Shown: positions 7,284 to 17,616 of the stretch, one piece after another
Position numbering within the stretch: the first letter of the stretch is position 1
Layout of the letters: every line of letters starts with the position of its first letter
Source: Firmicutes bacterium OM04-13BH
GTDB lineage: Bacteria > Bacillota > Clostridia > Lachnospirales > Lachnospiraceae
Length of the DNA: 64,000 nt
NCBI GenBank assembly: GCA_003481745.1
Contig: QULP01000004.1
Location: 1 to 64,000, forward strand
Reading direction: 5' to 3'
Notes under the pieces: model-generated
The model's input: the letters and a program-made list of their open reading frames with translations, nothing else
Told to the model about the DNA's origin: nothing
Databases searched by the model: none
Program-made: the position numbers and the translations under genes

Positions 7284-9779
7284 ATGAATTTTGGAAAACG
7301 TGCGACAAACAGAAAACGAAATGCCCTGTCCTCCCACTCCACAATGATAGGGAAAAAAGCAAATGTTTCTGTTCTACGCATTCTGTTTATTTCACTGATT
7401 GCAGTTTTTACCATCTGCTTATGCATCGGGGTAGGAGCTTTTCGAGGTCTGATTGACAGCGCACCGGATATCAATGATGTCAATATCATGCCTGTCGGCT
7501 CTGCAACTTTCATTTATGACTCAGACGGCAATCAGCTTCAGAAACTCACTGCGCCTAATTCCAATCGTATGCCGGTATCGATTGACCAGATTCCACTTGA
7601 TTTACAACATGCAGTTGTTGCAATCGAGGATGAGCGATTCTACGAGCATAACGGAATTGACCTCCGCGGTATTATGCGCGCCGCTGTAAAAGGTATTACG
7701 CATGGATTCAATTTTTCAGAAGGTGCCAGTACCATTACACAACAGCTTTTGAAAAATAATGTGTTTACCGACTGGACAAATGAATCTACAATTGAACGTT
7801 TTAAGCGAAAATTTCAGGAGCAGTACCTTGCAGTCCAGTTAGAAAAGGAACTGAAAGACAAACAGACCATTCTTGAAAATTATTTGAACACAATCAATCT
7901 TGGAGATGGAAATTATGGAGTGCAGGCAGCCGCACACGGATATTTTAATAAAGATGTCAATGAACTGACCCTTTCAGAGTGTACGGTTCTTGCCGGAATC
8001 AGCCAGAACCCAACCCGCTATAATCCTGCTACAAATCCTGAGGAAAATGCAAAGCGTCGAAAAGAAGTACTCGACCACATGCTTGCCCAGAATTATATCT
8101 CGCAGGAGCAATACGATGAATGTCTTGCTGACAATGTTTATGAAAGAATTCAGCAGGTAGAGGCAGAAACTTCTCAGGAAGACACCACTTACAGTTACTT
8201 TGTCGATGAACTGACCAAACAGGTTGTCAGTGACTTAAAGACCCAGAAAGGATATTCTGACCAGCAGGCTTACAATGCACTTTACAGTGGCGGACTTCGT
8301 ATTTATACGACTCAGGACCCTAATATTCAGCAGATTTGTGATGAAGAATATTCGAATCCTGCCAACTTTCCTTCTGGTACTCAGGTGGAACTGGAATATG
8401 CACTGACAATCCGCCGTCCGAACGGAACGGAAGAAAACTTCAGTCAGGAAATGATGCAGTCTTATTTCCAGCAGCAGGAAGGAGAAAATTTCAATCTGCT
8501 CTTTGACAGCGCAGAACAGGCTCAGAATTATATCGACACCTACAAAGCTGCTGTTACCTATGATGGCTCTGAAGTGCTCTCAGAAAGCATTACAATGGCA
8601 CCTCAGCCACAGTCATCTGTGGTAATCATGGATCAGCACACCGGATATGTAAAAGCGATTGTCGGCGGACGCGGGGAGAAGACCAGCAGTCTTTCCTTAA
8701 ACCGTGCAACATCCACTCTAAGACAGCCTGGTTCTACTTTCAAATTAGTATCCACTTATGCACCTGCTTTAAATGAATGCGGAATGACTCTTGCAACCAC
8801 TTATACAGATAAACCAATCACTTATAAAGACGGTACACCGGTTAAGAATGCAACAAATTCTTATCGCGGAGAAACAACCATCCGCGAGGCAATTATTCAT
8901 TCTATTAATACCGTAGCTGTTCAGTGCTTTACCGATGTCACTCCACAACTTGGATATGAGTATCTGAAGAAATTCGGATTTACCACTGTTTATGACAATA
9001 TCAGTATTAATGGTAAGATTTATACTGACATTCAGCAGCCAACTGCACTGGGCGGTATTACGCGCGGTGTCAGCAATCTGGAACTGACTGGCGCTTATGC
9101 TGCAATTGCTAATTCCGGAACTTATATCAAACCAATGTTTTATACTAAGATTCTGGATGAGGATGGAAATGTTGTCATCGACAATACCCCAGAAGAAAGA
9201 AAAGTCATTAAACCAAGCACCGCTTATCTTTTAACCAGTGCAATGGAAGATGTTGTAAGCGAGGGTACCGGTACAAGACTTCAGCTTTCTAATATGCACG
9301 TTGCAGGTAAAACCGGTACAACCGATACCTACAATGATGTATGGTTTGCAGGATTCACCCCATATTACACCTGTACAATCTGGTCTGGATATGACGATAA
9401 CACCAAAATTCCGGATACCGGAAATTACAGAACCTATCATCAGGACTTATGGAATCGTATTATGAGCCGGATTCATGAAAATCTCGAAGATAAAGATTTT
9501 GACAAGCCGGCTACTGTTGGTGAAGCAACCGTCTGCAAAGACACTGGCATGCTTCCAACTTACAATTGTCCAACTGTAACAGAACTGTTTGATACCACTG
9601 AGCTTCCAAACAAACGCTGTACCAAACACGGCGGTGGAGGCAGCAGCCGAAGCTATAATTCTTACAGTTCAAGAAATTCCTACAGTTATTCGGATAATGA
9701 AGATGACGACGAAGAAGATGATACCGATTCTTCTTCCTCTGATGATGAGGAAGATAATACCGATAACGAAGAAGAATAA
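7284..9779 (+). CDS. Class A penicillin-binding protein (glycosyltransferase/transpeptidase)
   Basis: A bifunctional peptidoglycan synthase of about 831 residues anchored by one N-terminal membrane segment (VLRILFISLIAVFTICLCIG). The GT51 glycosyltransferase domain shows EDERFYEHNGID and EGASTITQQLLKN. The transpeptidase domain shows the Ser-x-x-Lys site in RQPGSTFK, an SxN motif in HSINTVA and KTGT in AGKTGTTD. I chose the ATG at 7284 because AAAGGAGG lies just upstream; the earlier in-frame ATG at 7170 has none. The last ~45 residues are an unusual Ser/Asp/Glu-rich low-complexity tail that should lie outside the membrane. The gene ends at a strong terminator. Confidence 0.93.
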   Translation: MNFGKRATNRKRNALSSHSTMIGKKANVSVLRILFISLIAVFTICLCIGVGAFRGLIDSAPDINDVNIMPVGSATFIYDSDGNQLQKLTAPNSNRMPVSIDQIPLDLQHAVVAIEDERFYEHNGIDLRGIMRAAVKGITHGFNFSEGASTITQQLLKNNVFTDWTNESTIERFKRKFQEQYLAVQLEKELKDKQTILENYLNTINLGDGNYGVQAAAHGYFNKDVNELTLSECTVLAGISQNPTRYNPATNPEENAKRRKEVLDHMLAQNYISQEQYDECLADNVYERIQQVEAETSQEDTTYSYFVDELTKQVVSDLKTQKGYSDQQAYNALYSGGLRIYTTQDPNIQQICDEEYSNPANFPSGTQVELEYALTIRRPNGTEENFSQEMMQSYFQQQEGENFNLLFDSAEQAQNYIDTYKAAVTYDGSEVLSESITMAPQPQSSVVIMDQHTGYVKAIVGGRGEKTSSLSLNRATSTLRQPGSTFKLVSTYAPALNECGMTLATTYTDKPITYKDGTPVKNATNSYRGETTIREAIIHSINTVAVQCFTDVTPQLGYEYLKKFGFTTVYDNISINGKIYTDIQQPTALGGITRGVSNLELTGAYAAIANSGTYIKPMFYTKILDEDGNVVIDNTPEERKVIKPSTAYLLTSAMEDVVSEGTGTRLQLSNMHVAGKTGTTDTYNDVWFAGFTPYYTCTIWSGYDDNTKIPDTGNYRTYHQDLWNRIMSRIHENLEDKDFDKPATVGEATVCKDTGMLPTYNCPTVTELFDTTELPNKRCTKHGGGGSSRSYNSYSSRNSYSYSDNEDDDEEDDTDSSSSDDEEDNTDNEEE

Positions 9780-9803
9780 ACTGTAAAAATTTAAAAACAC
9801 AAC

Positions 9804-9850
9804 AAAAAAGACTCCGTTCTCGAAAAAGTTGAGAACAGAGTCTTTTTATT
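9804..9850 (+). terminator. Rho-independent terminator after the PBP gene
   Basis: Stem GACTCCGTTCTC (9810-9821) with GAGAACAGAGTC (9831-9842), one mismatch, then TTTTTATT. A-rich sequence before the stem suggests it also ends transcripts from the opposite side, though the next gene there is itself convergent. Confidence 0.85.
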
Positions 9851-9879
9851 TACTATCCTGATTTTTTACTACAATCTTC

Positions 9880-10827
9880 TTAATTGTCTTTGCTTAAAAT
9901 TAATTTTGCAGCTCCATAAATTCCAGCATCATTTCCCAGTGTTGCCAGTTTAATCGGAGTTTCTTTGCTTGCAGTAAATGCATGTGCTTTATAATATTTT
10001 TCTACTGCATCAATTAAAACTTGTCCGGCTTTTGATACCCCACCACCGATTACAAATACATCAGGGTCAGAAACACAGGCGAATACAGCCAGTGCATTGC
10101 CAAGATAAGCAGCAAATTTATCAACAATTTTACCTGCCAGTACATCCCCTTCTTTATAGGCATCGAATACACTCTTTGCTGAAATATTTTTTACAGTTCT
10201 AAGCACAGAATCTTCTGTTTCACTTTCCAGCGCCTCTTTTGCAAGACGTGCAATACCGGTTGCAGAAGCATACTGCTCCAGACAACCCTTATTTCCACAG
10301 TTGCATGCTTTGGTTTCTGCCGGATTTACAAACGCATGACCGATTTCGCCGCCTGCCCCGTGCGCTCCGGTTACAATTTTTTCATTTACGATGATTCCAC
10401 CGCCTACACCCGTACCTAAGGTGACCAGAATCAGGTTCTTTGCACCCTGTCCGCCACCTTTCCACATTTCACCAAGCGCTGCAACATTTGCATCATTTCC
10501 GGCTTTTACTGCAAGTCCGGTTAAATCACCAAGTTCTTTTTCAATATTTTTTCTTCCCCAATGAAGATTCACGGCGCATGGAATTTCTCCTGTTTCTTCT
10601 ACCGGTCCTGGTACACCGATTCCAACACCTGCAACTTCTGCCTTATCAATTTTCTTTTCTTCAATTTTTGCAAGAATTGTTGCCGCTATATCCGGAAGAA
10701 TTGCTTCTCCATTATTTTCTGTACGGGTCACAATCTCCCATTTTTCTTCTACTGTTCCATCCGTCTGAAACAGTGCACATTTTACAGTTGTACCACCAAG
10801 GTCAATTCCAAAACACCACTTTGCCAT
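9880..10827 (-). CDS. glcK: ROK family glucokinase
   Basis: A 315-residue cytosolic kinase that phosphorylates glucose to glucose-6-phosphate. The N-terminal phosphate loop is GIDLGGTTVKCAL. TLGTGVGGGII and the ROK signature with a zinc site, CNCGNKGCLEQYAS, follow (His and Cys ligands around residue 165-180). The start codon overlaps the hprK stop by one base (TAATG), so the two are translationally coupled. Pairing with HPr kinase suits a role in glucose signalling as well as catabolism. Confidence 0.93.
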   Translation of the reverse strand: MAKWCFGIDLGGTTVKCALFQTDGTVEEKWEIVTRTENNGEAILPDIAATILAKIEEKKIDKAEVAGVGIGVPGPVEETGEIPCAVNLHWGRKNIEKELGDLTGLAVKAGNDANVAALGEMWKGGGQGAKNLILVTLGTGVGGGIIVNEKIVTGAHGAGGEIGHAFVNPAETKACNCGNKGCLEQYASATGIARLAKEALESETEDSVLRTVKNISAKSVFDAYKEGDVLAGKIVDKFAAYLGNALAVFACVSDPDVFVIGGGVSKAGQVLIDAVEKYYKAHAFTASKETPIKLATLGNDAGIYGAAKLILSKDN

Positions 10828-11768
10828 TATTCATCTTCCTCTTTTCTCTTTTTTGACATATTTTCCTGTACACGACGATACAGTTCCTGAGCTGCATTAT
10901 AGCCCATCTTCTTCTGTCTGTGGTTAACCGCAGCCGACTCTACAATAACAGCCAGATTTCTACCTGGACGAATTGGCAGAGAATGGCATACTACACGGTT
11001 TCCCAAAAATTCAGTATACTCTTCTTCCAATCCAAGACGGTCATATTCTTTGTCTTTATCCCACTCTTCCAGCTTGATAACCAAATCAATAGACTGAGTA
11101 TCTTTTACACTTTCTACACCAAACAGGGTCTTTACATCAATAATTCCAATACCACGCAGTTCAATAAAGTGACGGGTAATATCCGGTGCAGAGCCAACCA
11201 ATGTTGCATCACTGACACGACGAATTTCTACAACATCATCGCTAACCAGACGGTGACCACGTTTGATTAACTCCAGGGCAGCTTCACTCTTACCGATTCC
11301 ACTTTCACCCATAATCAGTACACCTTCACCATATACATCGACTAATACGCCATGAATGGAAATGCACGGTGCAAGCTCTACATTCAACCAACGGATAATC
11401 TCTGCCATAAAGGTAGAAGTTGTCTGGTCAGTTACAAAAATCGGCACATCATATTTAATTGCAAGATTAATCATATCTTCATCCGGTTCTGTCTTTGTAC
11501 TGAAAATCACACACGGAATTTTACTTGCTACAAAACGTTCAAACGCTTCCATCTTCTTTTCTCTGGATAAATGCAGAAGATATGTGTATTCTACATATCC
11601 GATAATCTGAACTCTTTCATTTTCAAAATGTTCCAGATATCCGGTCAGCTGTAATGCTGGACGGTTAATATCCGGCAGGGTAATCCTCTTTTTTGAGATA
11701 TCCACATCCGGTGTTTTATTATGCAGATTTAATTCCTGCACCATTTTGCTTAATTGTACACCTTTCAC
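10827..11768 (-). CDS. hprK: HPr kinase/phosphorylase
   Basis: HprK phosphorylates and dephosphorylates Ser46 of HPr and thereby sets carbon catabolite repression through CcpA. The 313-residue protein has the N-terminal HprK domain and a C-terminal kinase domain with the P-loop GESGIGKSEAALELI. ELRGIGIIDVKTLFG (the family signature) follows, and the tail PIRPGRNLAVIVE is typical. It is the first gene of an hprK-glcK pair. A promoter with a 17-bp perfect inverted repeat lies just upstream. Confidence 0.95.
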   Translation of the reverse strand: MKGVQLSKMVQELNLHNKTPDVDISKKRITLPDINRPALQLTGYLEHFENERVQIIGYVEYTYLLHLSREKKMEAFERFVASKIPCVIFSTKTEPDEDMINLAIKYDVPIFVTDQTTSTFMAEIIRWLNVELAPCISIHGVLVDVYGEGVLIMGESGIGKSEAALELIKRGHRLVSDDVVEIRRVSDATLVGSAPDITRHFIELRGIGIIDVKTLFGVESVKDTQSIDLVIKLEEWDKDKEYDRLGLEEEYTEFLGNRVVCHSLPIRPGRNLAVIVESAAVNHRQKKMGYNAAQELYRRVQENMSKKRKEEDE

Positions 11769-11800
11769 TTTTTAGGCCTCCTTGTTTTCCCTGAACGCAA

Positions 11801-11871
11801 CCTTATGATAAACTATTTTTTGCGCACATTCGCTTTGATAATAGTTTATCATAAGGTGTTTAGAAGTTCAA
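11801..11871 (-). promoter_or_regulatory. hprK promoter with a long inverted repeat
   Basis: On the minus strand TTGAAC (11866-11871) and TAAACT (11843-11848) are 17 bp apart. The -10 falls inside one arm of a perfect 17-bp inverted repeat (arms 11801-11817 and 11840-11856, ending CCTTATGATA and TATCATAAGG). Because transcription should begin inside the repeat, it looks more like a DNA operator than an RNA hairpin. The protein that would bind it is unknown. Confidence 0.6.
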
Positions 11872-11948
11872 CTGCAACCATATCAAGAATTCGTCAACTT
11901 ATGCCGTCAAAATCGTATGTCAGTTCTTACAAATGTTTAACTTAAATT

Positions 11949-13814
11949 TCACGCATTTGTTTTATGAAAAAAGTCATACACTGCCTGCGCTGACTTTTCA
12001 TTCATCGAAGAAACTTCAGCCAGTTCTTCCACTGTTGCCTCTTTTATTTTTTCCACACCCATAAAATGTTTCATCAAAGCTTTTCTTCTTGCCGGACCAA
12101 TCCCTTCAATCTCATCAAGCACAGAATGAATCTGATTTTTACTTCTCAAAGAACGATGATATTCAATTGCAAACCGGTGTGCTTCATCCTGGATTCTTGT
12201 AATCAATCGAAACGCTTCACTGTCTTTTTCAATCGGAATTTCCTGATTTTGATAATAAAGACCTCTGGTTCTGTGTTTATCATCCTTTACCATTCCACAA
12301 ACCGGAATCTCAAGTTTTAATTTTTCAAGCACGGACAACGCAGAATGAACTTGTCCCTTTCCTCCATCCATTAGAATCAAGTCCGGAAATTTCGTAAAGC
12401 TTCCATACTGTTCTTCCTGATTTTTTTCTTCCTGCTGTTGTTTTTCTTCCATTCCATGTTCAAATCGTCTTGTCAGCACCTCTTCCATGCTTGCATAATC
12501 ATTTGAACCTTCCACAGTCTTTATCCGAAATTTGCGGTAATCACTCCGCTTTGGTTTTCCGTTTTCATACACAACCATTGAACCAACCGACAAAAATCCA
12601 CTGATATTGGAAATGTCATAAGCCTCCATTCTCTGCGTACTTGAAAGATTTAAAAGTTTACTGATTTCTTTTACCGCCCCGATGGTTCGTCCTTCTTCCC
12701 GCTTTAATCGTTCTTTATCTTTTTCAAGTACCAGCCTGGCATTATTTTTTGCAAGTTCTACTAATTTTTCTTTCGTTCCTTTCTTTGGCACATGAATCTG
12801 TACCTTTGTTCCTCTGCGATTTGAAAGCCAAGCTTCGATTATTACACGATCCTCAATTTCGCTCTCAATCATAATTTCCTTTGGAATCATTGCAGTTCCT
12901 GCATAAAACTGTTTGATAAAACTCGATAAAACCGCTGCTTTTTCTTCTCCTGCCGTGTGTAAAAAGAAATGGTCTCTTCCAATCATTTTTCCTCCACGGA
13001 TAAAAAATACCTGTGCTACTACATCGTCATTTTCCTGTGCCACTGCAATCACATCTTTATCTTCTCCATGCTGGTCTGTGATTTTCTGACGCTCTGCAAT
13101 CTTTTTTACGCTCTCTATCAAATCACGATACTGTGCCGCATCTTCAAAACGCAGTTCTTCGGATGCACTTAACATCTTTTGTTCCAGTTCTTTTAAAATT
13201 TCTTTATGATTTCCATTCAAAAACGAAATCAGCTCTTCTACCTTTTTATGATACTCCTCTTTTGAAATATACCCCTGACAAGGCGCCTCACACTGATGAA
13301 TCTGATAATACAGACAGGGTCTTTCTTTTTTGATATCCTTTGGCAGATTTCGATTGCAGGTTCTTAGACGGTATAGTTTTGTCACAAGCTCCACCACCTC
13401 TTTTACTGCCAAACCACTGGTATACGGACCATAATACTTTGCTTTATCCTTCTTCATCTGCCGGACAATCTGAATCCTCGGATATTCTTCCTGCAAAGTT
13501 ACTTTGATAAATGGATAAGTCTTATCATCCTTTAACATGGTATTATATTTTGGTCTGTGTTCTTTAATCAAATTACATTCCAATACCAGTGCCTCTAACT
13601 CTGAATCCGTTACAATGTATTCAAATCTTGCAATCTGTTCCACCATCTGTTCTTTTTTTATCCCCAGATTTCGACTGCTTTGAAAATACTGCCGAACACG
13701 ATTTTTTAAACTGATTGCCTTTCCAATATAGATAATCGTATCCTCTGCATCATGCATAATATAAACCCCTGGTTTTCCCGGGAGCTTCTTTAATTCCTCT
13801 TCAATACAAAACAA
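11949..13814 (-). CDS. uvrC: UvrABC nuclease subunit C
   Basis: UvrC makes both incisions around bulky DNA lesions in nucleotide excision repair. It has an N-terminal GIY-YIG domain starting PGVYIMHD and [18 protein letters not shown], a UVR motif ([11 protein letters not shown]), an RNase H-like C-terminal nuclease domain ([11 protein letters not shown] and [12 protein letters not shown]) and helix-hairpin-helix motifs ([15 protein letters not shown]). I prefer the TTG at 13812-13814: GAAAGGATG lies 7 nt upstream and family similarity begins there. An in-frame ATG at 13901 would add 29 residues encoded across a hairpin and overlaps ftsH. Confidence 0.92.
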   Translation of the reverse strand: MFCIEEELKKLPGKPGVYIMHDAEDTIIYIGKAISLKNRVRQYFQSSRNLGIKKEQMVEQIARFEYIVTDSELEALVLECNLIKEHRPKYNTMLKDDKTYPFIKVTLQEEYPRIQIVRQMKKDKAKYYGPYTSGLAVKEVVELVTKLYRLRTCNRNLPKDIKKERPCLYYQIHQCEAPCQGYISKEEYHKKVEELISFLNGNHKEILKELEQKMLSASEELRFEDAAQYRDLIESVKKIAERQKITDQHGEDKDVIAVAQENDDVVAQVFFIRGGKMIGRDHFFLHTAGEEKAAVLSSFIKQFYAGTAMIPKEIMIESEIEDRVIIEAWLSNRRGTKVQIHVPKKGTKEKLVELAKNNARLVLEKDKERLKREEGRTIGAVKEISKLLNLSSTQRMEAYDISNISGFLSVGSMVVYENGKPKRSDYRKFRIKTVEGSNDYASMEEVLTRRFEHGMEEKQQQEEKNQEEQYGSFTKFPDLILMDGGKGQVHSALSVLEKLKLEIPVCGMVKDDKHRTRGLYYQNQEIPIEKDSEAFRLITRIQDEAHRFAIEYHRSLRSKNQIHSVLDEIEGIGPARRKALMKHFMGVEKIKEATVEELAEVSSMNEKSAQAVYDFFHKTNA

Positions 13815-13844
13815 TTTTTCCCATCCTTTCTCCCTGTATTGAAA

Positions 13845-13872
13845 GAAGCTATCACATTCCTGCGATAGCTTC
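13845..13872 (-). terminator. Hairpin between ftsH and uvrC
   Basis: On the minus strand GAAGCTATCGCA and TGTGATAGCTTC form a 12-bp stem with one mismatch and a GGAA loop, followed by a short TTTC tract. It may partly terminate ftsH transcripts, and it supports a uvrC start downstream of it. Confidence 0.5.
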
Positions 13873-13893
13873 TCTGTTTCTTTAATCGTTTCT

Positions 13894-15843
13894 TTAATCA
13901 TTTAATTCGTTTTTAGCCAGTACTACTTTTGGTGTTTCCTTTTCTTCCACCTTATTTTCTACGATACGCGGTTTTTCTTTTGGTTCGCTTTCTCCCTTGA
14001 TTTCACGGAAAATCTTCATAAATTCTTTTCCGGTAATCGTTTCTCTTTCAATCAAGAATTCGGCAATCTTATCAAGCGCTTCTCGATTTTCGCTTAAAAG
14101 CCGTTTTGCTTCATCGTAGGAATATTTTAACAATTTCATAACTTCATGGTCGATTTCTGTTGCAGTGGAATCTCCACAGTTCATCACGGCTCTGCCATCG
14201 AGATACTGGTTCTGCGTTTCCGCAAGTCCCATCAGACCAAAACGTTCTGACATACCATATTGAGTAATCATGGCTCTTGCCACTTTAGTTGCCTGCTCGA
14301 TATCATTTGCTGCACCGGTTGTAACGGTATCAAATACAATTTCTTCTGCTGCACGTCCGCCAAGATAACCAACCAGCATTGCCTCGAGTTCTTTTTTGGT
14401 ATTTAAGTATTTCTCTTCTTCCGGAACATGCATTACATAGCCAAGTGCGCCCATTGTACGCGGTACAATCGTAATCTTCTGTACCGGCTCAGAATCTTTC
14501 TGGAGAGCGCTGACCAGTGCATGTCCGACTTCATGGTAAGAAACGATTCTTCTCTCTTCCATGCTTAAGATACGGTCTTTCTTTTCTTTACCAACTAATA
14601 CAACCTCAACGGCTTCTAATAAGTCTTTTTGCGAAACCGCTTTTCTTCCATTTTTTACAGCAAGAATGGCAGCTTCATTAATCATATTTGCAAGGTCAGA
14701 TCCGACTGCTCCTGAAGTTGCAAGTGCAATTCCCTCTAAATCAACAGTTTCATCTAAAGATACATTTTTCGCATGTACTTTTAAGATGCTGACACGACCT
14801 TTTAAATCCGGACGGTCTACAATAACACGTCTGTCAAAACGTCCCGGACGAAGCAGTGCAGGGTCTAAGACTTCCGGACGGTTTGTCGCAGCAAGAATCA
14901 AAAGCCCCTTAGAAGTATCAAATCCATCCATTTCTGCTAACAACTGATTTAAAGTCTGTTCCCTTTCGTCATTGCCTCCGAAACGGGAATCTCTTGTTTT
15001 ACCAATCGCATCCACCTCGTCGATAAAAATAATACAAGGTGCATTTTTCTTTGCTTCTTCAAATAAATCACGTACTCGTGATGCACCGACACCGACAAAC
15101 ATTTCCACAAAGTCTGAACCAGACAATGAGAAAAACGGTACGTGCGCTTCTCCGGCAACTGCCTTTGCAAGCAGGGTTTTGCCGGTTCCCGGAGGTCCTA
15201 CCAACAGTGCCCCCTTTGGAAGTTTCGCACCAATCTCGGTATATTTTCCGGGATTATGCAAGAAATCAACAACTTCCTGCAAGGATTCTTTTGCTTCATC
15301 CTGACCGGCCACATCTTTAAATGTAACTCCTGTTTCTTTTTGTACATAAGCTTTTGCCTTACTCTTGCCAACACCACCCATCATACCACCGCCTTTATTC
15401 ATACGGCGGAAGAATAATGAAATCAGTGCAAACATTAGTACAACCGGCACAACAAAACTTAAAATTGCATATAAGAGTTCCCCTGCCATGTTTGGTTTTT
15501 CACGTTTGAACTCTACATTTGCCTCATCAAGTCGTTTTGTCAACTCATTTTCATCTTCCGTGGCAATAACGGTTTTTGTGCCATTCCCTAATTTCCCACT
15601 GTTTTTCAACGTTACTTTCAAATCATCAGAATTTATCACTACACTTTCTACCTGACCCTTATCAAGCAGTTGGATAAACTCACTATAGGAAATTTCGCTG
15701 GATACATTACTTGTCATTCTGGACAGCATATTCATTCCAAACAGACTGACCATAATACAGATTAAAAGTACCAGAAGGGATTGTTTATTCTTAGGTCCCT
15801 TATTATTATTCGGGTCCTGATTGCGGTTTTGATTTTGATCCAT
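13894..15843 (-). CDS. ftsH: ATP-dependent zinc metalloprotease FtsH
   Basis: FtsH is a membrane-anchored hexameric AAA+ protease that degrades misfolded membrane proteins and some regulators. Two membrane segments flank an extracytoplasmic domain (first near residues 23-42, second near 105-125). The AAA domain has [13 protein letters not shown] and [11 protein letters not shown], and the second region of homology follows. The protease domain has the zinc motif HEVGH. I chose the ATG at 15841-15843 because AGGAGG lies 6 nt upstream; an ATG five codons earlier has none. The C-terminal tail is charged ([17 protein letters not shown]). It is followed by uvrC after a hairpin. Confidence 0.96.
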   Translation of the reverse strand: MDQNQNRNQDPNNNKGPKNKQSLLVLLICIMVSLFGMNMLSRMTSNVSSEISYSEFIQLLDKGQVESVVINSDDLKVTLKNSGKLGNGTKTVIATEDENELTKRLDEANVEFKREKPNMAGELLYAILSFVVPVVLMFALISLFFRRMNKGGGMMGGVGKSKAKAYVQKETGVTFKDVAGQDEAKESLQEVVDFLHNPGKYTEIGAKLPKGALLVGPPGTGKTLLAKAVAGEAHVPFFSLSGSDFVEMFVGVGASRVRDLFEEAKKNAPCIIFIDEVDAIGKTRDSRFGGNDEREQTLNQLLAEMDGFDTSKGLLILAATNRPEVLDPALLRPGRFDRRVIVDRPDLKGRVSILKVHAKNVSLDETVDLEGIALATSGAVGSDLANMINEAAILAVKNGRKAVSQKDLLEAVEVVLVGKEKKDRILSMEERRIVSYHEVGHALVSALQKDSEPVQKITIVPRTMGALGYVMHVPEEEKYLNTKKELEAMLVGYLGGRAAEEIVFDTVTTGAANDIEQATKVARAMITQYGMSERFGLMGLAETQNQYLDGRAVMNCGDSTATEIDHEVMKLLKYSYDEAKRLLSENREALDKIAEFLIERETITGKEFMKIFREIKGESEPKEKPRIVENKVEEKETPKVVLAKNELND

Positions 15844-16058
15844 CTTATTCCTCCTCATTCTGTCCTTTCTATTATACGAATAGCTTGTTAAAAAATCAAT
15901 TAAAAAACTCGCTTCAAATCTAAAACTTTCATGAATTTATTTGTTATTCTGCCAAAAGTTTCTTTTTTTTGTTTCCCCTACTAGAATTTTGCCTGCTCTT
16001 TGTAGTATAATAGATTTTGTATGAGTAAAAACAGAGTAAAAAGAAAGGCATAAAGAAA

Positions 16059-17534
16059 ATGAAGATAGGATTTGATAACGAAAAATATTTATCTATGCAG
16101 TCTGAACACATTCGTGAACGCATCAACCAGTTCGACAACAAACTGTATCTTGAATTTGGCGGAAAGCTTTTTGATGACTATCATGCATCAAGAGTTCTTC
16201 CGGGATTTGCACCGGACAGCAAACTGCGCATGTTAATGCAGTTAGCCGACCATGCAGAAATTGTCATTGTAATCAGTGCTGGAGATATTGAAAAAAATAA
16301 AGTTCGTGGTGACCTTGGTATTACTTATGATGCTGATGTACTGCGTCTTAGAGAAGTTTTTCAGGAGCGTGGACTTTATGTCGGAAGCGTTGCAATCACA
16401 CAGTTTTCCGGTCAGCCGGCTGCTATTAATTTCAAAAAGAAACTGGAAAAACTCGGCATCAAAGTATATATTCTCTACTCCATTGATGGCTATCCAAGCA
16501 ATATTCCGCTTATCGTTAGCGATGAAGGTTATGGAAAAAATGATTACATCGAAACAACAAGACCACTTGTAGTCATCACCGCACCTGGACCTGGAAGTGG
16601 AAAGATGGCAACCTGCCTCTCCCAGCTCTACCATGAACATAAACGTGGAGTTCATGCAGGATATGCCAAATTCGAGACTTTCCCAATTTGGAATATTCCG
16701 TTGAAACATCCTGTCAATTTAGCTTATGAAGCTGCAACTGCCGACTTAAACGATGTCAATATGATTGACCCATTCCACTTAGAAGCTTACGGTGAAACAA
16801 CAGTAAACTACAACCGTGACGTTGAAATTTTCCCTGTTCTTCGTGCAATTTTTGACCGTATTTTCGGAAAATGCCCATATCAGTCCCCAACTGACATGGG
16901 GGTCAACATGGCCGGAAACTGTATTATTGATGACGAAGCCTGCTGCGAAGCATCCCGTCAGGAAATTATCCGTCGTTACTATCAGGCAGTAGACGGACTT
17001 GCAGATGAGACTAAGACCCAGGACGAAGTGTTTAAAATTGAGCTGTTAATGAAACAGGCAAATATCTCCTTAGAAGACAGAAAAGTAACGGTTGCCGCAA
17101 AAAAACGTGCCGAAGAAACCGGAGCACCTGCTGCTGCAGTCGAATTAGACGATGGACGCATCATTACAGGAAAAACTTCTGATTTACTTGGGGCTGCTTC
17201 TGCGCTCTTATTAAATGCGTTAAAAGACCTTGCAGGGCTTCCTCACAATCTTCATGTAATTTCTCCGGCTTCTATTGAGCCAATCCAGAAATTAAAAACA
17301 TCCTATCTTGGCAGCAAAAATCCTCGTCTTCATACAGATGAAATTTTAATTGCACTTTCAAGTTCTGCCGCAACCAGCGACGCTGCAAGACTTGCATTAG
17401 AACAGCTTCCAAAATTAAAAGGATGCCAGGTTCATTCTTCTGTTATGCTTTCTTCAACTGATAAAAAAACATTCCAGAAATTAAAAATGCAGGTAACCTG
17501 CGAACCGGTTTTTGAACATAAAAAACTATATTAA
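16059..17534 (+). CDS. DUF1846 domain-containing protein
   Basis: A 491-residue cytosolic protein of the DUF1846 family, widespread in Firmicutes and Actinobacteria and without an established biochemical role. It starts MKIGFDNEKYLSMQSEHIRERI, as the family does, and has a phosphate-loop-like APGPGSGKMATCLSQLYHEH segment near residue 178 and a conserved PTDMGVNMAGNCI stretch. It may act as an ATP-using enzyme, but this is only inferred from the glycine-rich loop. The gene is monocistronic, divergent from ftsH, with TATAAT at 16006-16011 and a terminator directly after the stop. Confidence 0.88.
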   Translation: MKIGFDNEKYLSMQSEHIRERINQFDNKLYLEFGGKLFDDYHASRVLPGFAPDSKLRMLMQLADHAEIVIVISAGDIEKNKVRGDLGITYDADVLRLREVFQERGLYVGSVAITQFSGQPAAINFKKKLEKLGIKVYILYSIDGYPSNIPLIVSDEGYGKNDYIETTRPLVVITAPGPGSGKMATCLSQLYHEHKRGVHAGYAKFETFPIWNIPLKHPVNLAYEAATADLNDVNMIDPFHLEAYGETTVNYNRDVEIFPVLRAIFDRIFGKCPYQSPTDMGVNMAGNCIIDDEACCEASRQEIIRRYYQAVDGLADETKTQDEVFKIELLMKQANISLEDRKVTVAAKKRAEETGAPAAAVELDDGRIITGKTSDLLGAASALLLNALKDLAGLPHNLHVISPASIEPIQKLKTSYLGSKNPRLHTDEILIALSSSAATSDAARLALEQLPKLKGCQVHSSVMLSSTDKKTFQKLKMQVTCEPVFEHKKLY

Positions 17535-17540
17535 GATTTC

Positions 17541-17590
17541 AAAAAGGGACAGACACAGCTAATCCGCTGTATCTGCCCCTTTCCTTTTTA
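17541..17590 (+). terminator. Terminator after the DUF1846 gene
   Basis: A stem built from AGGGACAGACACAGC and GCTGTATCTGCCCCT with a short TAATCC loop, followed by TTCCTTTTT. The preceding A run means it can also serve galE, which ends at 17617 on the other strand. Confidence 0.85.
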
Positions 17591-17616
17591 CCAATTTTAC
17601 CAATCAGAATTATCAA

